From NCBI GenBank assembly GCA_903901425.1, contig CAIURC010000016.1, forward strand, positions 1-64,000: a stretch of DNA of 64,000 nucleotides. Direction: 5' to 3'. Below, one piece after another: positions 18,126 to 28,271 of the stretch (positions are counted from its first letter, which is position 1; each line of letters opens with the position of its first letter). The notes beneath the pieces are model-generated. The model saw nothing but the letters and a program-made list of their open reading frames with translations. It was not told the origin of the DNA and searched no databases. Origin of the DNA: an uncultured Spartobacteria bacterium (GTDB taxonomy: Bacteria > Verrucomicrobiota > Verrucomicrobiia > Chthoniobacterales > Chthoniobacteraceae). The position numbers and the translations under genes are program-made.

Positions 18126-19826
18126 ATGACATCCCTTTCCAGAATCCAAGCATTTCTCATTCTGGCGGTTTTGTGGGCTGCAATCTACCTGCCCGGCCTC
18201 GGCTCCACAGAATTTAAAGGTGAGGAGGGCCGGCGGGTGCTTCCTGCGGTCACCATGCTGCAGGACGGCGACTGGCTGGTGCCGCATCTGGGAGGCAAAC
18301 CGTACCTGCGGAAGCCGCCCCTCATGAACTGGGTCATTGCCGCGTCGTTTTCTGCCACGGGGCGGAGGGACGAATGGGCTGCGCGCCTGCCTTCCGCCCT
18401 TCTGGTTCTGGCTTTGGGCGGAACGGTGATTGCGCTCAGTTCGGGGCGCGGTTGGATGCAGCCCGGAACGGGGTTGCTGGCCGCGATCATGGTCATCACG
18501 CCCCTCGGGTTGTTGGCCAAGGCCCGTTTTGCCGGGGCTGAAATCGAGGGGGTGTACATTCCGCTCTCGGGAATGGCGATTGCCTTCTGGATGGCCTGGC
18601 ACGCCCAGCGACGGTCTGTCTGGCTCCTCTGGAGCGTGCCCGGCGTTTTTCTGGGGCTTGCCGCCCTTGCAAAGGGTCCCTCGTTTCATCTGCTTGCTTA
18701 CTACTCGGTTGTGCTCGCAACTCTCGGAGCCACAGGGAGTTGGAGGCGCCTGCTGCATCCTGCGCACTTCCTCGGAATCGCGATTGCTGCCGGAATCTTC
18801 TGCGCGTGGGCGGTCCCGTTTTCCAAAAATCCGGAGGCGGTTTCCGCGGGCCAGGTCTGGAAAAAACAGGGGTTGGACCGGTTCCGTGAAGGCGAGTTTT
18901 CGGCTGGCAATTATCTCCTGAACATTCCGCGTGGACTTGCGGACCAATTGCCGTGGCTCCTTTTTGTGCCGGCTTTGGCTGGGGGATTCCAATTCCGACG
19001 GCGTGGGCAGCCCGCTGCCGTTTCCCCGGCGGGATCGGAGCACGAACCCGCAACGGACGGCGCGGTTGCAGCCGTGCTCGCCGCTCTATGGGTGCTTCTC
19101 TTGCTGATACCCGGGATGCTTCCCCGGTACGTGCTCCCTTTTGGAGCCCCGTTTGCCCTGTTGCTCGCCCGCCGGATCTTGGAAGAACGCCCGTCCGAGG
19201 GTCTTCTTCGGATCTGGCACGGTGCAAACAGGGCGGGCGCCGGTTTGATTCTTGTGCTGCTCCTGATGGGGCCGCTTCTCGCAGGCTGGCCCGTCGGGGA
19301 AAACGGACTTCCAGCAGGGGTCTCGAGTCTAAGCGGGTTCCGCTTTGAACGCGGTTTTCCAGCGGCACTGGCCTGTCTGATCCCAGTCGGCTTCGTAATT
19401 GCGGTTCTGGTCCGGCGAGGCGTGGGGTTGGAACCCGTCGGGCTGGGAATCCGCACAGGCGTTGTGCTGGGCGCGGCGTCGGTCTGGTACTCAGTTGCGG
19501 TGGTTCCGTGGATGGTGGGAGGGGAGCGGTCCCGTCCGCTGGCAAGGCAGATTGACGAGATCCTGCCCGCGGGAGAGACGCTGGTGGTATGTGATCCGGA
19601 TTACCTGCCGGCTCTTTTTTACCTGAAAACACCGCATGTGTGCCGTGGGAGTTGGCGAGAGTCGGTTCGGGACGGGGCCTGGGTTCTGGTGCGGGAATCG
19701 GAATGGGGGAAGCGAGTGGGGCGGGGGGAAGCGGCGGGCTGGGAAAAGGTCTGGGGGCGTGGAAACGTGCAGGGTGGGGGTCTTTGTTTAATCAGGCGCG
19801 CGGGACCGGCCGGCGGCGGCTTGTGA
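18126..19826 (+). CDS. ArnT/PMT-type membrane glycosyltransferase (GT-C fold)
   Basis: The 566-residue polytopic protein belongs to the dolichyl-phosphate-mannose/ArnT superfamily. The first periplasmic loop has TEFKGEEGRRVLPAVTML (the acidic catalytic-type motif), followed by LVPHLGGKPYLRKPPLMNW, the classic ArnT signature. About ten or more hydrophobic helices follow, with a small soluble C-terminus. It would move a sugar from a polyprenyl-phosphate carrier to a cell-envelope acceptor, but donor and acceptor are not known. It lies 33 bases after pyc and may be co-transcribed. The last 30 residues are Gly/Trp/Arg-rich and of low complexity. Confidence 0.88.
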   Translation: MTSLSRIQAFLILAVLWAAIYLPGLGSTEFKGEEGRRVLPAVTMLQDGDWLVPHLGGKPYLRKPPLMNWVIAASFSATGRRDEWAARLPSALLVLALGGTVIALSSGRGWMQPGTGLLAAIMVITPLGLLAKARFAGAEIEGVYIPLSGMAIAFWMAWHAQRRSVWLLWSVPGVFLGLAALAKGPSFHLLAYYSVVLATLGATGSWRRLLHPAHFLGIAIAAGIFCAWAVPFSKNPEAVSAGQVWKKQGLDRFREGEFSAGNYLLNIPRGLADQLPWLLFVPALAGGFQFRRRGQPAAVSPAGSEHEPATDGAVAAVLAALWVLLLLIPGMLPRYVLPFGAPFALLLARRILEERPSEGLLRIWHGANRAGAGLILVLLLMGPLLAGWPVGENGLPAGVSSLSGFRFERGFPAALACLIPVGFVIAVLVRRGVGLEPVGLGIRTGVVLGAASVWYSVAVVPWMVGGERSRPLARQIDEILPAGETLVVCDPDYLPALFYLKTPHVCRGSWRESVRDGAWVLVRESEWGKRVGRGEAAGWEKVWGRGNVQGGGLCLIRRAGPAGGGL

Positions 19827-19838
19827 AATTTTTCACAA
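19821..19838. promoter_or_regulatory. Perfect CRP/FNR-family palindrome upstream of the respiratory operon
   Basis: Bases 19821-19838 form a perfect inverted repeat, TTGTGAAA-TT-TTTCACAA. It contains TGTGA (19822-19826) and TCACA (19833-19837) six bases apart, which is the CRP consensus. It overlaps the glycosyltransferase stop codon and lies about 120 bases before actA. The 2-base loop and lack of a T run make a terminator unlikely. The regulator is not identified in the window. Confidence 0.6.
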
Positions 19839-19956
19839 ACCTTCCTTGCATTCGCTTTCTGCTCCCACCTAACCTGCTAAGGCTTAGACCCGGTCTCCCC
19901 AAGCCGGGACCGTTTACCACTTTCCAATGTCCAGAAGCACCGATCTCTACTGACGC

Positions 19957-20631
19957 ATGGCGAACATCTTTCCGCGCGGGAGTAACTTCCTGCCCCTCAA
20001 AATCGTTCTCTGTCTGCTTGTGATGGGTGGTTCCATCACAGCTGGTTTCGTCTACTTTTTCACCAACAAGTACACCCACGTTGGCTACCAGCCCACGCAG
20101 CCCGTACCTTTCCCGCATGACGTGCATGTCAAGCAGGTGGGGATGGACTGCCGCTATTGCCATAGCTTTGTGGAGGTCGCGGCCCATTCCAACGTCCCGA
20201 CCACGCAGGTGTGCATGAACTGCCACCTTCAGATTCAGAAGGACAACCCGAAACTCGAGGCGGTCCGCGACTCCTGGCGGACCGGCAAGCCGATCCAGTG
20301 GGTGCAGATCCACAAGACTCCCGACTACGCGTATTTCAACCATTCGGCCCATGTGAACCGCGGGGTTTCATGCGTGAGTTGCCATGGCAAAATCCACGAG
20401 ATGCCCGAGGTTTACCACGCTAAGCCTCTCACCATGGCTTGGTGCTTGGAGTGCCACCGCAATCCAGAGGAGGCGCTCCGGCCTGTCAAGGAAGTCACAA
20501 ACTTGGACTGGCAGCCGCCCGTCAAGGATGGTCAGTCGGTCGCCGAGGCGCAGCGCGAACTGGGCTCCAAGCTGAAGAAGGACTGGGGCATTAACCCTCC
20601 CGACAAGAACTGCGCTGGTTGTCACCGCTAA
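19957..20631 (+). CDS. actA: Alternative complex III subunit ActA, pentaheme cytochrome c
   Basis: The 224-residue protein has an N-terminal membrane anchor (PLKIVLCLLVMGGSITAGFVYF) and five CxxCH heme sites: CRYCH (65-69), CMNCH (86-90), CVSCH (139-143), CLECH (163-167) and CAGCH (219-223). Length and heme count match ActA of alternative complex III, the quinol:cytochrome c/oxidase oxidoreductase that replaces bc1. It is the first gene of a long operon, begins 118 bases after the CRP-like palindrome, and is 12 bases ahead of actB. No clear ribosome-binding site precedes the ATG. Confidence 0.95.
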   Translation: MANIFPRGSNFLPLKIVLCLLVMGGSITAGFVYFFTNKYTHVGYQPTQPVPFPHDVHVKQVGMDCRYCHSFVEVAAHSNVPTTQVCMNCHLQIQKDNPKLEAVRDSWRTGKPIQWVQIHKTPDYAYFNHSAHVNRGVSCVSCHGKIHEMPEVYHAKPLTMAWCLECHRNPEEALRPVKEVTNLDWQPPVKDGQSVAEAQRELGSKLKKDWGINPPDKNCAGCHR

Positions 20632-20643
20632 ACTTCATTTTCG

Positions 20644-23600
20644 ATGAGCAAACGCGTTTTTTTCCATCCACCGGAAACCGAGCACGGGAAGAAGTACTGG
20701 CGTAGTGTTGGCCAGTTGAGCGACTCGCCCGAGTTTCGTTCATGGCTCGAGCGGGAGTTCCCTCAGGGGGCTGCAGAACTCGAGGGCAGCGATGTCTCGA
20801 GAAGGAATTTCCTTCAGCTCATGGGGGCTTCCATGGCTCTTGCTGGTCTGAGTTTTTCTGGATGTCGCCGGCCTGAGAAGCATCTGGTTCCGTTCAGTCG
20901 TGGAGTGGAATGGGCCATCCCCGGTAAGGCCTTGTTCTTCGCTACTTCCATGCCTTCCAGCAAGGGCGGTCTCCCTCTGGTGGTTGCCACCCATGATGGT
21001 CGCCCCACCAAGGTCGATGGAAACGTGATGCATCCGCTCAGCAAGGGGTCATCCCCGGTGCTGGCGCAGTCCTCCATCCTGGATCTCTACGACCCGGATC
21101 GCGCCCGGTTTTTCCGAAATTCGGGCAAGCAGGTGGAGTCCTCGGAATTTGAGTCTGCTCTGGGGGAGCTGGCCAAGGGTTTTGGTGATGGGTCAGGTCT
21201 CGCATTCTTGGTTGAGCCCTACGAGTCGCCGACCCGCGAAAGGTTGGTGGCTGAAATCAAGGAAAAGTACCCCAAGGCCCGCTGGATCTCCTACGATCCA
21301 ATCGGACCGGTTTCCGCTCCGGTCTATGGGGAGGGCGTTTCCGCTCTTCCGAAGTTCGACAAGGCGAAGGTGATCCTTTCTCTGGATCACGATTTTCTGG
21401 GAACGGATTGCGCCGGTGACTTTGCAAGGCAGTTTGCTGCCCAGCGCAAACCGGACGCGAAGTCAGGGATGAACCGGTTGTACGTCGCTGAGAACCGCTT
21501 CACCTTGACGGGCGGGATGGCGGATCACCGGATCCGTGTCCAGGCGAGCCAGATCGGAGCGTTTGCCATTGCGATCGCCCGTGAAGTGCTTGCGGCCACG
21601 AAAGATGCGAATTTGGCTGTCGCGCTGGAAGGTGCGCCTGCTGCCTCGGGTGCGTTTCAGGCGGACTGGGTGCGCGAAGCGGCGGCAGATTTGGTGGCAA
21701 CGAAGGGCAAGAGCCTCGTGCTCGTGGGGCCGAGACAGCCTCAACAGGTTCAGGTGATTGGTGCTGCTCTGAATGCCGCGCTCGGCAACCTTGGCAAAAC
21801 CCTCGTGGGTCGCCGCTCGCCGGGTGCGTTTGGAACGGTTGGGATCGCTGCTCTGGCTGCGGAACTGGCTGCTGGGCAGGTCAAGGCGCTCTTCATCCTC
21901 GGCGGGAATCCGGTGTATAACGCTCCGGCTGACCTCGACTGGGCATCCGCCCAGAAAGCCTTTTGCTCAGACAAAGGCGGAGTCGTGGTTCGCCTGTCGC
22001 ATCACGAGGACGAAACCTCGGCCCTCTCCACATGGCAGGTTCCCATGGCTCATCCGCTGGAGACATGGGGCGACACACGTGCGATGGACGGAAGTTATCT
22101 TTCCGTTCAGCCGATGATCCTCCCGCTGTTCGGAGGATGGTCTGAGTTGGACCTGCTTGCCAAGATTGCCGGACACCAAAAGCCGGAAGGGCCTGAGTTG
22201 GTTCAAGACACCTTCAAGAAGGTGGTGAAACCCCAAGATTTCACCGTGGCATGGAGCAAGTTCCTTCATGACGGGTTTGCCCCCAAGTCAGCTGGATCAC
22301 AGGAGGCGCCTGTCGAATTGTCGCTCAATGCAGCGCTTCTGGCCGGAGCCGGCAAAGGCGTGCCCGCGCCGCTTGCACAGGATGCGTTCGAGGTTGTGCT
22401 GGTGGAGGACGCCAAGGTTCAGGACGGGCGTCATGCAAACAACGGATGGCTCCAGGAGCTTCCAGACCCCGTCACGAAGCTGGCATGGGACAACGCGGCC
22501 CTGATCAGCCCTTCAAGCGCCAAGCAACTCGGTCTTGAGAATGGCGATCTCATCGAGGTCTCATTCCAGAAACGGTCGATCCAGATCCCGGTATTCGTGG
22601 TTCCCGGGCATGCAGACCGTTCGCTCACGATTCCGCTCGGGTATGGCCGGAGTTTTGGCGGCCGGATCGGTGGGCGCGGCGTAGGTTTCAATGCCTACCC
22701 TCTGTTGACGCGCGAGACACCGTATCTGATCTCTGGGGCTTCTGTCCGGAGGCTGAACAGGAAGCATCCGCTGGTGGTTACCCAGGAGCATGGCGCGATT
22801 GAAGGCCGTGGCGCGGATCTGCTTCGGGAAGGGACGATCTCTCAGTACAAGGAGCAACCTGACTTTGCGAAAGCCATGGGCTTGGACGCCCATGCGGAAT
22901 GGGCTGAGAAGAACGGTAAAAAGACAGAGGTCATCAACCGTTCGCTCTACTCGCATCCTCCCCTTAACGACGTGCATCAGTGGGGGATGACCATCGACCT
23001 TTCCACCTGCACAGGGTGTTCGTCCTGCATGGTGGCGTGCCAGGCCGAGAACAACATTCCGATTGTTGGCAAAGAGCAGGTTGGGTTTGGCCGCGAAATG
23101 CACTGGATCCGCACGGACCGCTATTTTGCCAGCGAGAACGACGATGTGCTGGAGCCGGAGATGATTTACCAGCCGATGCTCTGCCAGCACTGCGAAAGCG
23201 CCCCGTGCGAGACCGTCTGCCCAGTCAATGCCACCGTGCACAGCGAGGACGGCCTCAATGTGATGGCGTATAACCGCTGCATCGGTACCCGCTACTGCGC
23301 GAACAACTGTCCGTTCAAAGTGCGCAGGTTCAACTTCTTTGATTACAACCAGCGCAAGATCCAGGACGGCGGGCTGTATGAGTGGAATCTTCTTTCTTCG
23401 AAGGGTACCGAGGAAACCGTGAAGATGCAGAAGAACCCTAATGTCACTGTCCGCATGCGCGGGGTGATGGAGAAGTGCACGTTCTGCGTTCAGCGCATTC
23501 AGGAAGCCAAGGTTTCCGCAAAGGTTCTGGCCAAGGATTCGAACCATTTCCGGATCCCGGCAGACAAGTTCACCACGGCGTGCGCCCAAGCCTGCCCGAC

Positions 23601-23847
23601 CGAGGCCATCACCTTCGGCGACATCAGCAATCCTGAGAGCTCTGTGTCCAAGGTGCGCGCATCCGAGCGCGGGTACCGCCTCCTTGAGTATCTGAACGTC
23701 GGAAGCCGGGTCTGGTACTTGGCCCGTATTCGCAACCCCAATCCGAAGATGCCTGATGCCGCCAAGGTGGGCGCGCATTCCAAGCCCTCCCATCACGGAG
23801 GCGGGCATCACGAAGCCAAATCTCATCACACCGGAGGTGAAGCATAA
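20644..23847 (+). CDS. actB: Alternative complex III subunit ActB (molybdopterin-like plus Fe-S)
   Basis: In this 1067-residue fusion, a Tat motif ([17 protein letters not shown]) ending in a possible lipobox (SFSGC) comes after about 50 residues, as is usual in ActB. A molybdopterin-oxidoreductase-like domain follows to about 740, then a four-cluster ferredoxin domain. Its cysteine sets are [11 protein letters not shown] near 788, [24 protein letters not shown] and CTFC with CAQAC. It would pass quinol electrons through the Fe-S wire to the hemes. The C-terminus is His-rich ([18 protein letters not shown]). The stop overlaps the actC start (TAATG), so translation is probably coupled. Confidence 0.95.
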   Translation: MSKRVFFHPPETEHGKKYWRSVGQLSDSPEFRSWLEREFPQGAAELEGSDVSRRNFLQLMGASMALAGLSFSGCRRPEKHLVPFSRGVEWAIPGKALFFATSMPSSKGGLPLVVATHDGRPTKVDGNVMHPLSKGSSPVLAQSSILDLYDPDRARFFRNSGKQVESSEFESALGELAKGFGDGSGLAFLVEPYESPTRERLVAEIKEKYPKARWISYDPIGPVSAPVYGEGVSALPKFDKAKVILSLDHDFLGTDCAGDFARQFAAQRKPDAKSGMNRLYVAENRFTLTGGMADHRIRVQASQIGAFAIAIAREVLAATKDANLAVALEGAPAASGAFQADWVREAAADLVATKGKSLVLVGPRQPQQVQVIGAALNAALGNLGKTLVGRRSPGAFGTVGIAALAAELAAGQVKALFILGGNPVYNAPADLDWASAQKAFCSDKGGVVVRLSHHEDETSALSTWQVPMAHPLETWGDTRAMDGSYLSVQPMILPLFGGWSELDLLAKIAGHQKPEGPELVQDTFKKVVKPQDFTVAWSKFLHDGFAPKSAGSQEAPVELSLNAALLAGAGKGVPAPLAQDAFEVVLVEDAKVQDGRHANNGWLQELPDPVTKLAWDNAALISPSSAKQLGLENGDLIEVSFQKRSIQIPVFVVPGHADRSLTIPLGYGRSFGGRIGGRGVGFNAYPLLTRETPYLISGASVRRLNRKHPLVVTQEHGAIEGRGADLLREGTISQYKEQPDFAKAMGLDAHAEWAEKNGKKTEVINRSLYSHPPLNDVHQWGMTIDLSTCTGCSSCMVACQAENNIPIVGKEQVGFGREMHWIRTDRYFASENDDVLEPEMIYQPMLCQHCESAPCETVCPVNATVHSEDGLNVMAYNRCIGTRYCANNCPFKVRRFNFFDYNQRKIQDGGLYEWNLLSSKGTEETVKMQKNPNVTVRMRGVMEKCTFCVQRIQEAKVSAKVLAKDSNHFRIPADKFTTACAQACPTEAITFGDISNPESSVSKVRASERGYRLLEYLNVGSRVWYLARIRNPNPKMPDAAKVGAHSKPSHHGGGHHEAKSHHTGGEA

Positions 23848-25295
23848 TGTCTGAGAATTCCCAAGCCGCGCCGGCGGTACAATTGAAGACGCCGCCCGAA
23901 CTTGCGCGGGTTCCGCTGGTCACGAACAACCGTTCTCTGGGCTGGATCACCGACAAGGTGTCCACCATCGTGGAGGAGCGTACGGGGCGCTGGTGGTGGA
24001 TCGCATTCCTGATCTGCTCGCCGATCGCACTGATGGGGCTTTGCTGCGTCATCTACCAGATCTCCAACGGGGTCGGTGTCTGGGGCGAAAACAAGACGGT
24101 CGGTTGGGCGTGGGACATCACCAACTTCGTGTTCTGGATCGGGATCGGCCATGCGGGCACGTTGATCTCTGCCATTCTCTTCCTGACTCGCCAGAAATGG
24201 CGGACCTCCATCAACCGGGCGGCCGAGGCCATGACGCTGTTCGCGGTGGTCTGCGCCGGGATCTTCCCCGCGATTCACGTGGGCAGGTTCTGGATGGCGT
24301 GGTTTCTTGCGCCGATCCCGAACAGCTACGGGATCTGGCCCAATTTCCGGTCACCGCTCCTCTGGGACGTGTTCGCTGTGTCCACCTACTTCACGGTCTC
24401 GGTACTGTTCTGGTACACGGGTTTGGTGCCGGACCTTGCAACCCTTCGGGACCGTGCGCGGGGTCCAATCGCCCGGTTCATCTACGGGGTGTTCGCCTTG
24501 GGGTGGAGGGGCTCCAACCGCCAGTGGCGTCACTATGAAATGGCCTACCTGCTCCTGGCTGGTCTTTCCACGCCTCTGGTGCTTTCGGTGCATTCGGTGG
24601 TGTCCTTCGACTTCGCAACTTCCATTCTGCCAGGATGGCACACCACGATCTTCCCGCCTTACTTCGTGGCGGGCGCGATCTTCGGCGGATTTGCAATGGT
24701 GCTGACCATCATGCTTCCGGCCCGATTGCTGTACACGCAGATCGATGATCTGATCACCCGTCAGCACGTCGACAAGATGGCAAAGATCATCCTGCTGACT
24801 GGCACGATCGTGGGCTACGCCTACCTGATGGAATTGTTCATCGCATGGTACGGGGCAAATCCCTATGAAAAGTTTACGTTCTTCAACGCCCGATTGGGTT
24901 TGGAAGGGAAGGGGTGGTACGCTTGGTCGTACTATGTGATGATGTTCTGCAACGTGATTTCGCCGCAGCTCTTCTGGATCAAATCCATGCGGACAAATTA
25001 CGTGGCCGTTTTCATCGTCTGCATGTTTGTCAACGTGGGAATGTGGTTTGAGCGGTTTGTGATTATTGTCACATCCCTGGCTCAGGACTTCCTGCCTTCC
25101 TCCTGGCGGCATTATTCACCCTCCACCACCGAGATACTCACATTCGTGGGCACCTTCGGAATCTTCCTCACCCTGTTCCTCCTCTTCATGCGGTTCCTAC
25201 CGATGATCGCGATGTCCGAGGTGAAGATTGTGACGCCGCAGGCCGACCCCCATCATCACCCGGAGACCTCCCCTGAGGCTGCCGCCAACCACTGA
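23847..25295 (+). CDS. actC: Alternative complex III subunit ActC (NrfD-like quinol site)
   Basis: This integral membrane protein of 482 residues has about ten helices of the NrfD/PsrC family. It is the main quinol-binding membrane subunit of ACIII and is proposed in the family to couple to proton movement. Typical segments are [18 protein letters not shown] and [17 protein letters not shown]. The C-terminal tail carries a His run (DPHHHPE). It starts with a TAATG overlap with actB and is followed 9 bases later by actD. Confidence 0.95.
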   Translation: MSENSQAAPAVQLKTPPELARVPLVTNNRSLGWITDKVSTIVEERTGRWWWIAFLICSPIALMGLCCVIYQISNGVGVWGENKTVGWAWDITNFVFWIGIGHAGTLISAILFLTRQKWRTSINRAAEAMTLFAVVCAGIFPAIHVGRFWMAWFLAPIPNSYGIWPNFRSPLLWDVFAVSTYFTVSVLFWYTGLVPDLATLRDRARGPIARFIYGVFALGWRGSNRQWRHYEMAYLLLAGLSTPLVLSVHSVVSFDFATSILPGWHTTIFPPYFVAGAIFGGFAMVLTIMLPARLLYTQIDDLITRQHVDKMAKIILLTGTIVGYAYLMELFIAWYGANPYEKFTFFNARLGLEGKGWYAWSYYVMMFCNVISPQLFWIKSMRTNYVAVFIVCMFVNVGMWFERFVIIVTSLAQDFLPSSWRHYSPSTTEILTFVGTFGIFLTLFLLFMRFLPMIAMSEVKIVTPQADPHHHPETSPEAAANH

Positions 25296-25304
25296 GACCT
25301 GATC

Positions 25305-25850
25305 ATGGCTGAATACAAGAAAGTCTATGGTATAGGCGCTGAGTTCAACAGCGCTGCCGATCTCCTGCACGCCGCAGAAAAGGTGCGGGACGAAAAGTTC
25401 ACAAAGTGGGATGTTCACACCCCATTCCCGATCCACGGGATGGACGCGGCGATGGGGCTGGGCAAGTCCTGGCTTTCCACGCCGGTCCTGATCGGTGGCG
25501 CGATAGGAACCCTGACCGCTGCGCTCCTGACGTTCGTTCCTTCGTGGTTTATCTACCCGATGATTGTTCACGGGAAGCCTTTCAACTGGGCGACCCTCCC
25601 GGCCTTCTTCCCGATTTTCTTCGAACTGACGGTTTTGTTCTCAGCGTTCAGCACCGTGTTCGCGCTCCTGATCATGAACCAACTCCCGAAGTGGTACCAC
25701 CCCGTGTTCAACTGGGACCGGATCAAAAAGGCCACGGATGACGGGTTTTTCATCGTGATCGAATGCCGGGATCCGAAGTTTTCGGAAACCAAGACCCGTG
25801 AGTTTCTCGAGGGTCTGGGCGGCACCAACGTGACTCTGATTCAGGATTAA
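25305..25850 (+). CDS. actD: Alternative complex III subunit ActD (DUF3341)
   Basis: The 181-residue protein has an N-terminal soluble part (VYGIGAEFNSAADLLHAAEKV), two transmembrane helices (about 65-88 and 100-125), and a C-terminal soluble part (DGFFIVIECRDPKF). This is the normal DUF3341/ActD architecture; ActD is a structural membrane subunit without cofactor. It lies between actC and actE, as in other ACIII operons. Confidence 0.93.
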   Translation: MAEYKKVYGIGAEFNSAADLLHAAEKVRDEKFTKWDVHTPFPIHGMDAAMGLGKSWLSTPVLIGGAIGTLTAALLTFVPSWFIYPMIVHGKPFNWATLPAFFPIFFELTVLFSAFSTVFALLIMNQLPKWYHPVFNWDRIKKATDDGFFIVIECRDPKFSETKTREFLEGLGGTNVTLIQD

Positions 25851-25862
25851 AACCGCTTTCCC

Positions 25863-26549
25863 ATGTTGCGCTACTTTTTTGCGATTTTCATTCTGGTGGC
25901 GGGCGGCGTACTCGCCCTCGCCGGGTTCCGCGGCCAGAAGGCGGGCCTTCCTCCCATTGAGATATTTCCCGACATGAAGCACCAGCCCAAGGTGCAACCG
26001 CAGCATGCCAGCAAGTTCTTTGCGGACGGCAGCGGCGCACGGAAGCCTGTTGCGGGCACCATTCCCCAGGGGTACAACCTTCTGGGCCGGTACTTCCAGG
26101 TGAGTGCGCGAAATGTCGGCTCTGAAAAGGGCGGCTTCACCAATGAGCCCAATTACTACAACACCGGCAGGATGGGTGAGGTTTACGGGGACGGTTTTCC
26201 CCTTCCAGTGAACGCCGGATTCCTTGCCCGCGGCGAGGAACGTTTCAATATCAACTGCGCGATCTGTCACGGAAAGACCGGGGCCGGGAATGGCGTGGTA
26301 CAGCAGATTGGCAGTTGGGCCACCGTGGCGAATCTTCTCGATGACCGGATTCGCTCGATGCCAGACGGCCAGATCTTCCACACCGTGACCAACGGAAAGA
26401 ACACCATGGGTGCATACGGACCCCAGATTGCGGTAGAGGACAGGTGGGCGATTGTGGCGCACATCCGTGCGCTCCAGCGCAGCCAGAACGGTAAAGTCGA
26501 GGACCTGACCGCCGAACAGAAAAACGCTTTGGAGAACGAAAAGAAGTAA
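25863..26549 (+). CDS. actE: Alternative complex III subunit ActE, monoheme cytochrome c
   Basis: The 228-residue protein has an N-terminal anchor (FFAIFILVAGGVLALAGF) and one heme site, CAICH, at about residues 132-136, in a class I cytochrome c fold. A distal methionine is probably in SMPDGQIFH or NTMGAYG. In ACIII, ActE is the likely exit point for electrons to the partner oxidase. Its stop overlaps the actF start (TAATG). Confidence 0.93.
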   Translation: MLRYFFAIFILVAGGVLALAGFRGQKAGLPPIEIFPDMKHQPKVQPQHASKFFADGSGARKPVAGTIPQGYNLLGRYFQVSARNVGSEKGGFTNEPNYYNTGRMGEVYGDGFPLPVNAGFLARGEERFNINCAICHGKTGAGNGVVQQIGSWATVANLLDDRIRSMPDGQIFHTVTNGKNTMGAYGPQIAVEDRWAIVAHIRALQRSQNGKVEDLTAEQKNALENEKK

Positions 26550-27751
26550 TGAGCCACTCACACGACCTCCATCCGCCGGTAGCGGAAAAGTTCGAAGCCA
26601 AGGACGCTGGCGTACTGCCCAAGGCCCTCTTGGGGATCGGTGCCGCAGGAATCCTGGTCAGCACACTTGGCCTGTTTGTTGAACAGTGGCGCACCCAGTT
26701 TGCGCACTCCTGGCTCTTCGCGTTCACCTATTTCCTGACCATCTGTCTGGGGTGCCTCTTCTGGAACTGCCTCCACCACGCCACCGACTCGGAGTGGTCG
26801 GTCGTGATCCGCAGGCAGGTCGAGAATCTGGCAAGCCTGTTCCCATACTTCGCCCTGTTTTTTGTGCCGATCCTCGTTTCACTCGGGATCTTGTACAAAT
26901 GGTGGAACATGGACCCTTCGTCCGAGCCGCTCCTTCTGGCCAAGCAACCGTACCTGTCGAAGCCGTTCTTCCTCATCCGAGCTGCAGCTTACTTCATTGT
27001 GCCCAGTTTGGTGGCACTTGCCTTGCGTCGGCGCTCCATACGGCAGGATGGGGACGGCGATTCCGCGCACTCCTTCATGATGCGTAAATTGGGCGTTGGA
27101 GGCATCCCCGCAGTTGCACTTTCCATCACGTTCACCGGTGTCGATTGGCTGATGGGGCTGGATTACAAGTGGTTCTCCACGATGTGGGGGGTTTACTTGT
27201 TTGCGGGAGCCGCTGGCAGCTCGATGTCCTTGATTGTTTTGGTGATTACAGCGCTCAAGTCCAAGGGGTACCTCAAGGTGGTCAACCTTGAGCACTACCA
27301 TACCATGGGCAAATTCATGTTGGCCTTCACGATCTTCTGGGCCTACATCGGCTTTAGCCAATACATGCTCATCTGGTATGCGAACATTCCGGAGGAGACG
27401 ATCTATTTCCAGATCCGGAACACCGGCTCCTGGTGGTACTTGAACACGCTTCTGGTGGTCGGCCGGTTCTTTCTGCCATTCCCCGTTCTTCTGCTGCAGT
27501 GGACAAAGAAGAAACCGAAGTTTCTTTGCATGGTCGCGGTTTGGATTCTCCTCATGCAGATGGTGGACGTTTACGTCATTGTCTTGCCCGCATTGCATCC
27601 GGGTGGTCTTTCGGTGAGCCCGTTTGACATCTCTGCGTTGATCGGGATCGGCGGCATTCTGGGCTGGCTGTTCTTCAGGAACTTGGGCAGCGCTCCGCTC
27701 TTCCCGCTTCGTGACCCGCGTCTGGAAGGTTCACTCAAACTCACGAACTGA
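26549..27751 (+). CDS. actF: Alternative complex III subunit ActF
   Basis: This polytopic membrane protein of 400 residues has about ten helices and is homologous to ActC in the NrfD superfamily. It has the family-typical AFTIFWAYIGFSQYMLIWYA and GRFFLPFPVLLLQW segments. The N-terminus is short and His-containing (MSHSHDLHPP). It would form the second membrane half of ACIII. The next small gene follows after one base. Confidence 0.94.
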   Translation: MSHSHDLHPPVAEKFEAKDAGVLPKALLGIGAAGILVSTLGLFVEQWRTQFAHSWLFAFTYFLTICLGCLFWNCLHHATDSEWSVVIRRQVENLASLFPYFALFFVPILVSLGILYKWWNMDPSSEPLLLAKQPYLSKPFFLIRAAAYFIVPSLVALALRRRSIRQDGDGDSAHSFMMRKLGVGGIPAVALSITFTGVDWLMGLDYKWFSTMWGVYLFAGAAGSSMSLIVLVITALKSKGYLKVVNLEHYHTMGKFMLAFTIFWAYIGFSQYMLIWYANIPEETIYFQIRNTGSWWYLNTLLVVGRFFLPFPVLLLQWTKKKPKFLCMVAVWILLMQMVDVYVIVLPALHPGGLSVSPFDISALIGIGGILGWLFFRNLGSAPLFPLRDPRLEGSLKLTN

Positions 27752-27752
27752 A

Positions 27753-28271
27753 ATGTCCAACGAAACAAATTCCATGGAACGGCCCAACGGCTTTTTGAGC
27801 TTCCTCTGGGGGCTCCTGATGATCGGCGTCGTTGTTGCTTTTGTTGCCTATCGCTTGAGTCGCGCGGATGGCGGATCCAGCGTGGACGGTGAGCGCGCCG
27901 CAAAGCGGGTTTCCGTTCGGGAACAGACCGAGAAAGCGGACCAGGAAAAGCTTCACTCCCTTGCATGGGTGGACAAAGCCAAGGGGGTGGTCCATCTGCC
28001 GCTTTCTAGGGCTCAGGAACTTGTGGCTGCCGAACTGGCCACGAAGAAGAAGGGCCCCAGCACGGTTGCCGTTGACGCGCCCCTGCCACCTGCGGCTCCA
28101 TATGATCCCAATGCGGCGGAACCGGCTCCCCCCGCGCTGCCATCCGCTCCCCAAGGGGCGGACCTCATCCAGTTCCCGGCTCCGGCACCCTCCGCGCAGC
28201 CTCCGGCCAATGCGAAACCTGCGGATGCCGCAGCGGCCACCGAAGCAAAACCCCAACCGACTGTTCAATGA
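27753..28271 (+). CDS. Small single-helix membrane protein of the ACIII/oxidase operon
   Basis: The 172-residue protein has one helix (FLSFLWGLLMIGVVVAFVAY), a short conserved-looking segment (LAWVDKAKGVVHLPLSRAQE), and then a long Ala/Pro-rich tail (about 100-172) likely to be disordered. The W-D-x-x-x-G-x-x-x-x-P-x-x-R-A pattern resembles small proteins coded next to terminal oxidases in other bacteria; I recognise the pattern but not a named family. ATG 27753 was chosen because it lies one base after the actF stop. The stop overlaps the next start. It may be an accessory subunit in the position of ActG, which is unproven. Confidence 0.72.
   Translation: MSNETNSMERPNGFLSFLWGLLMIGVVVAFVAYRLSRADGGSSVDGERAAKRVSVREQTEKADQEKLHSLAWVDKAKGVVHLPLSRAQELVAAELATKKKGPSTVAVDAPLPPAAPYDPNAAEPAPPALPSAPQGADLIQFPAPAPSAQPPANAKPADAAAATEAKPQPTVQ

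Noticed and set aside
14610-19043. A 1477-residue open frame on the minus strand
   Set aside because: It runs antisense to pyruvate carboxylase and the glycosyltransferase. It has no recognisable domain, its composition is Arg/His/Gly/Pro-heavy, and it is explained by GC-rich codon bias on the other strand.
19847-19880. A promoter (TTGCAT and CTAACC) before actA
   Set aside because: The -35 is weak and the -10 poor; not strong enough to list.
22561-23829. A 422-residue minus-strand frame
   Set aside because: Antisense of the actB Fe-S region; no homology recognised.
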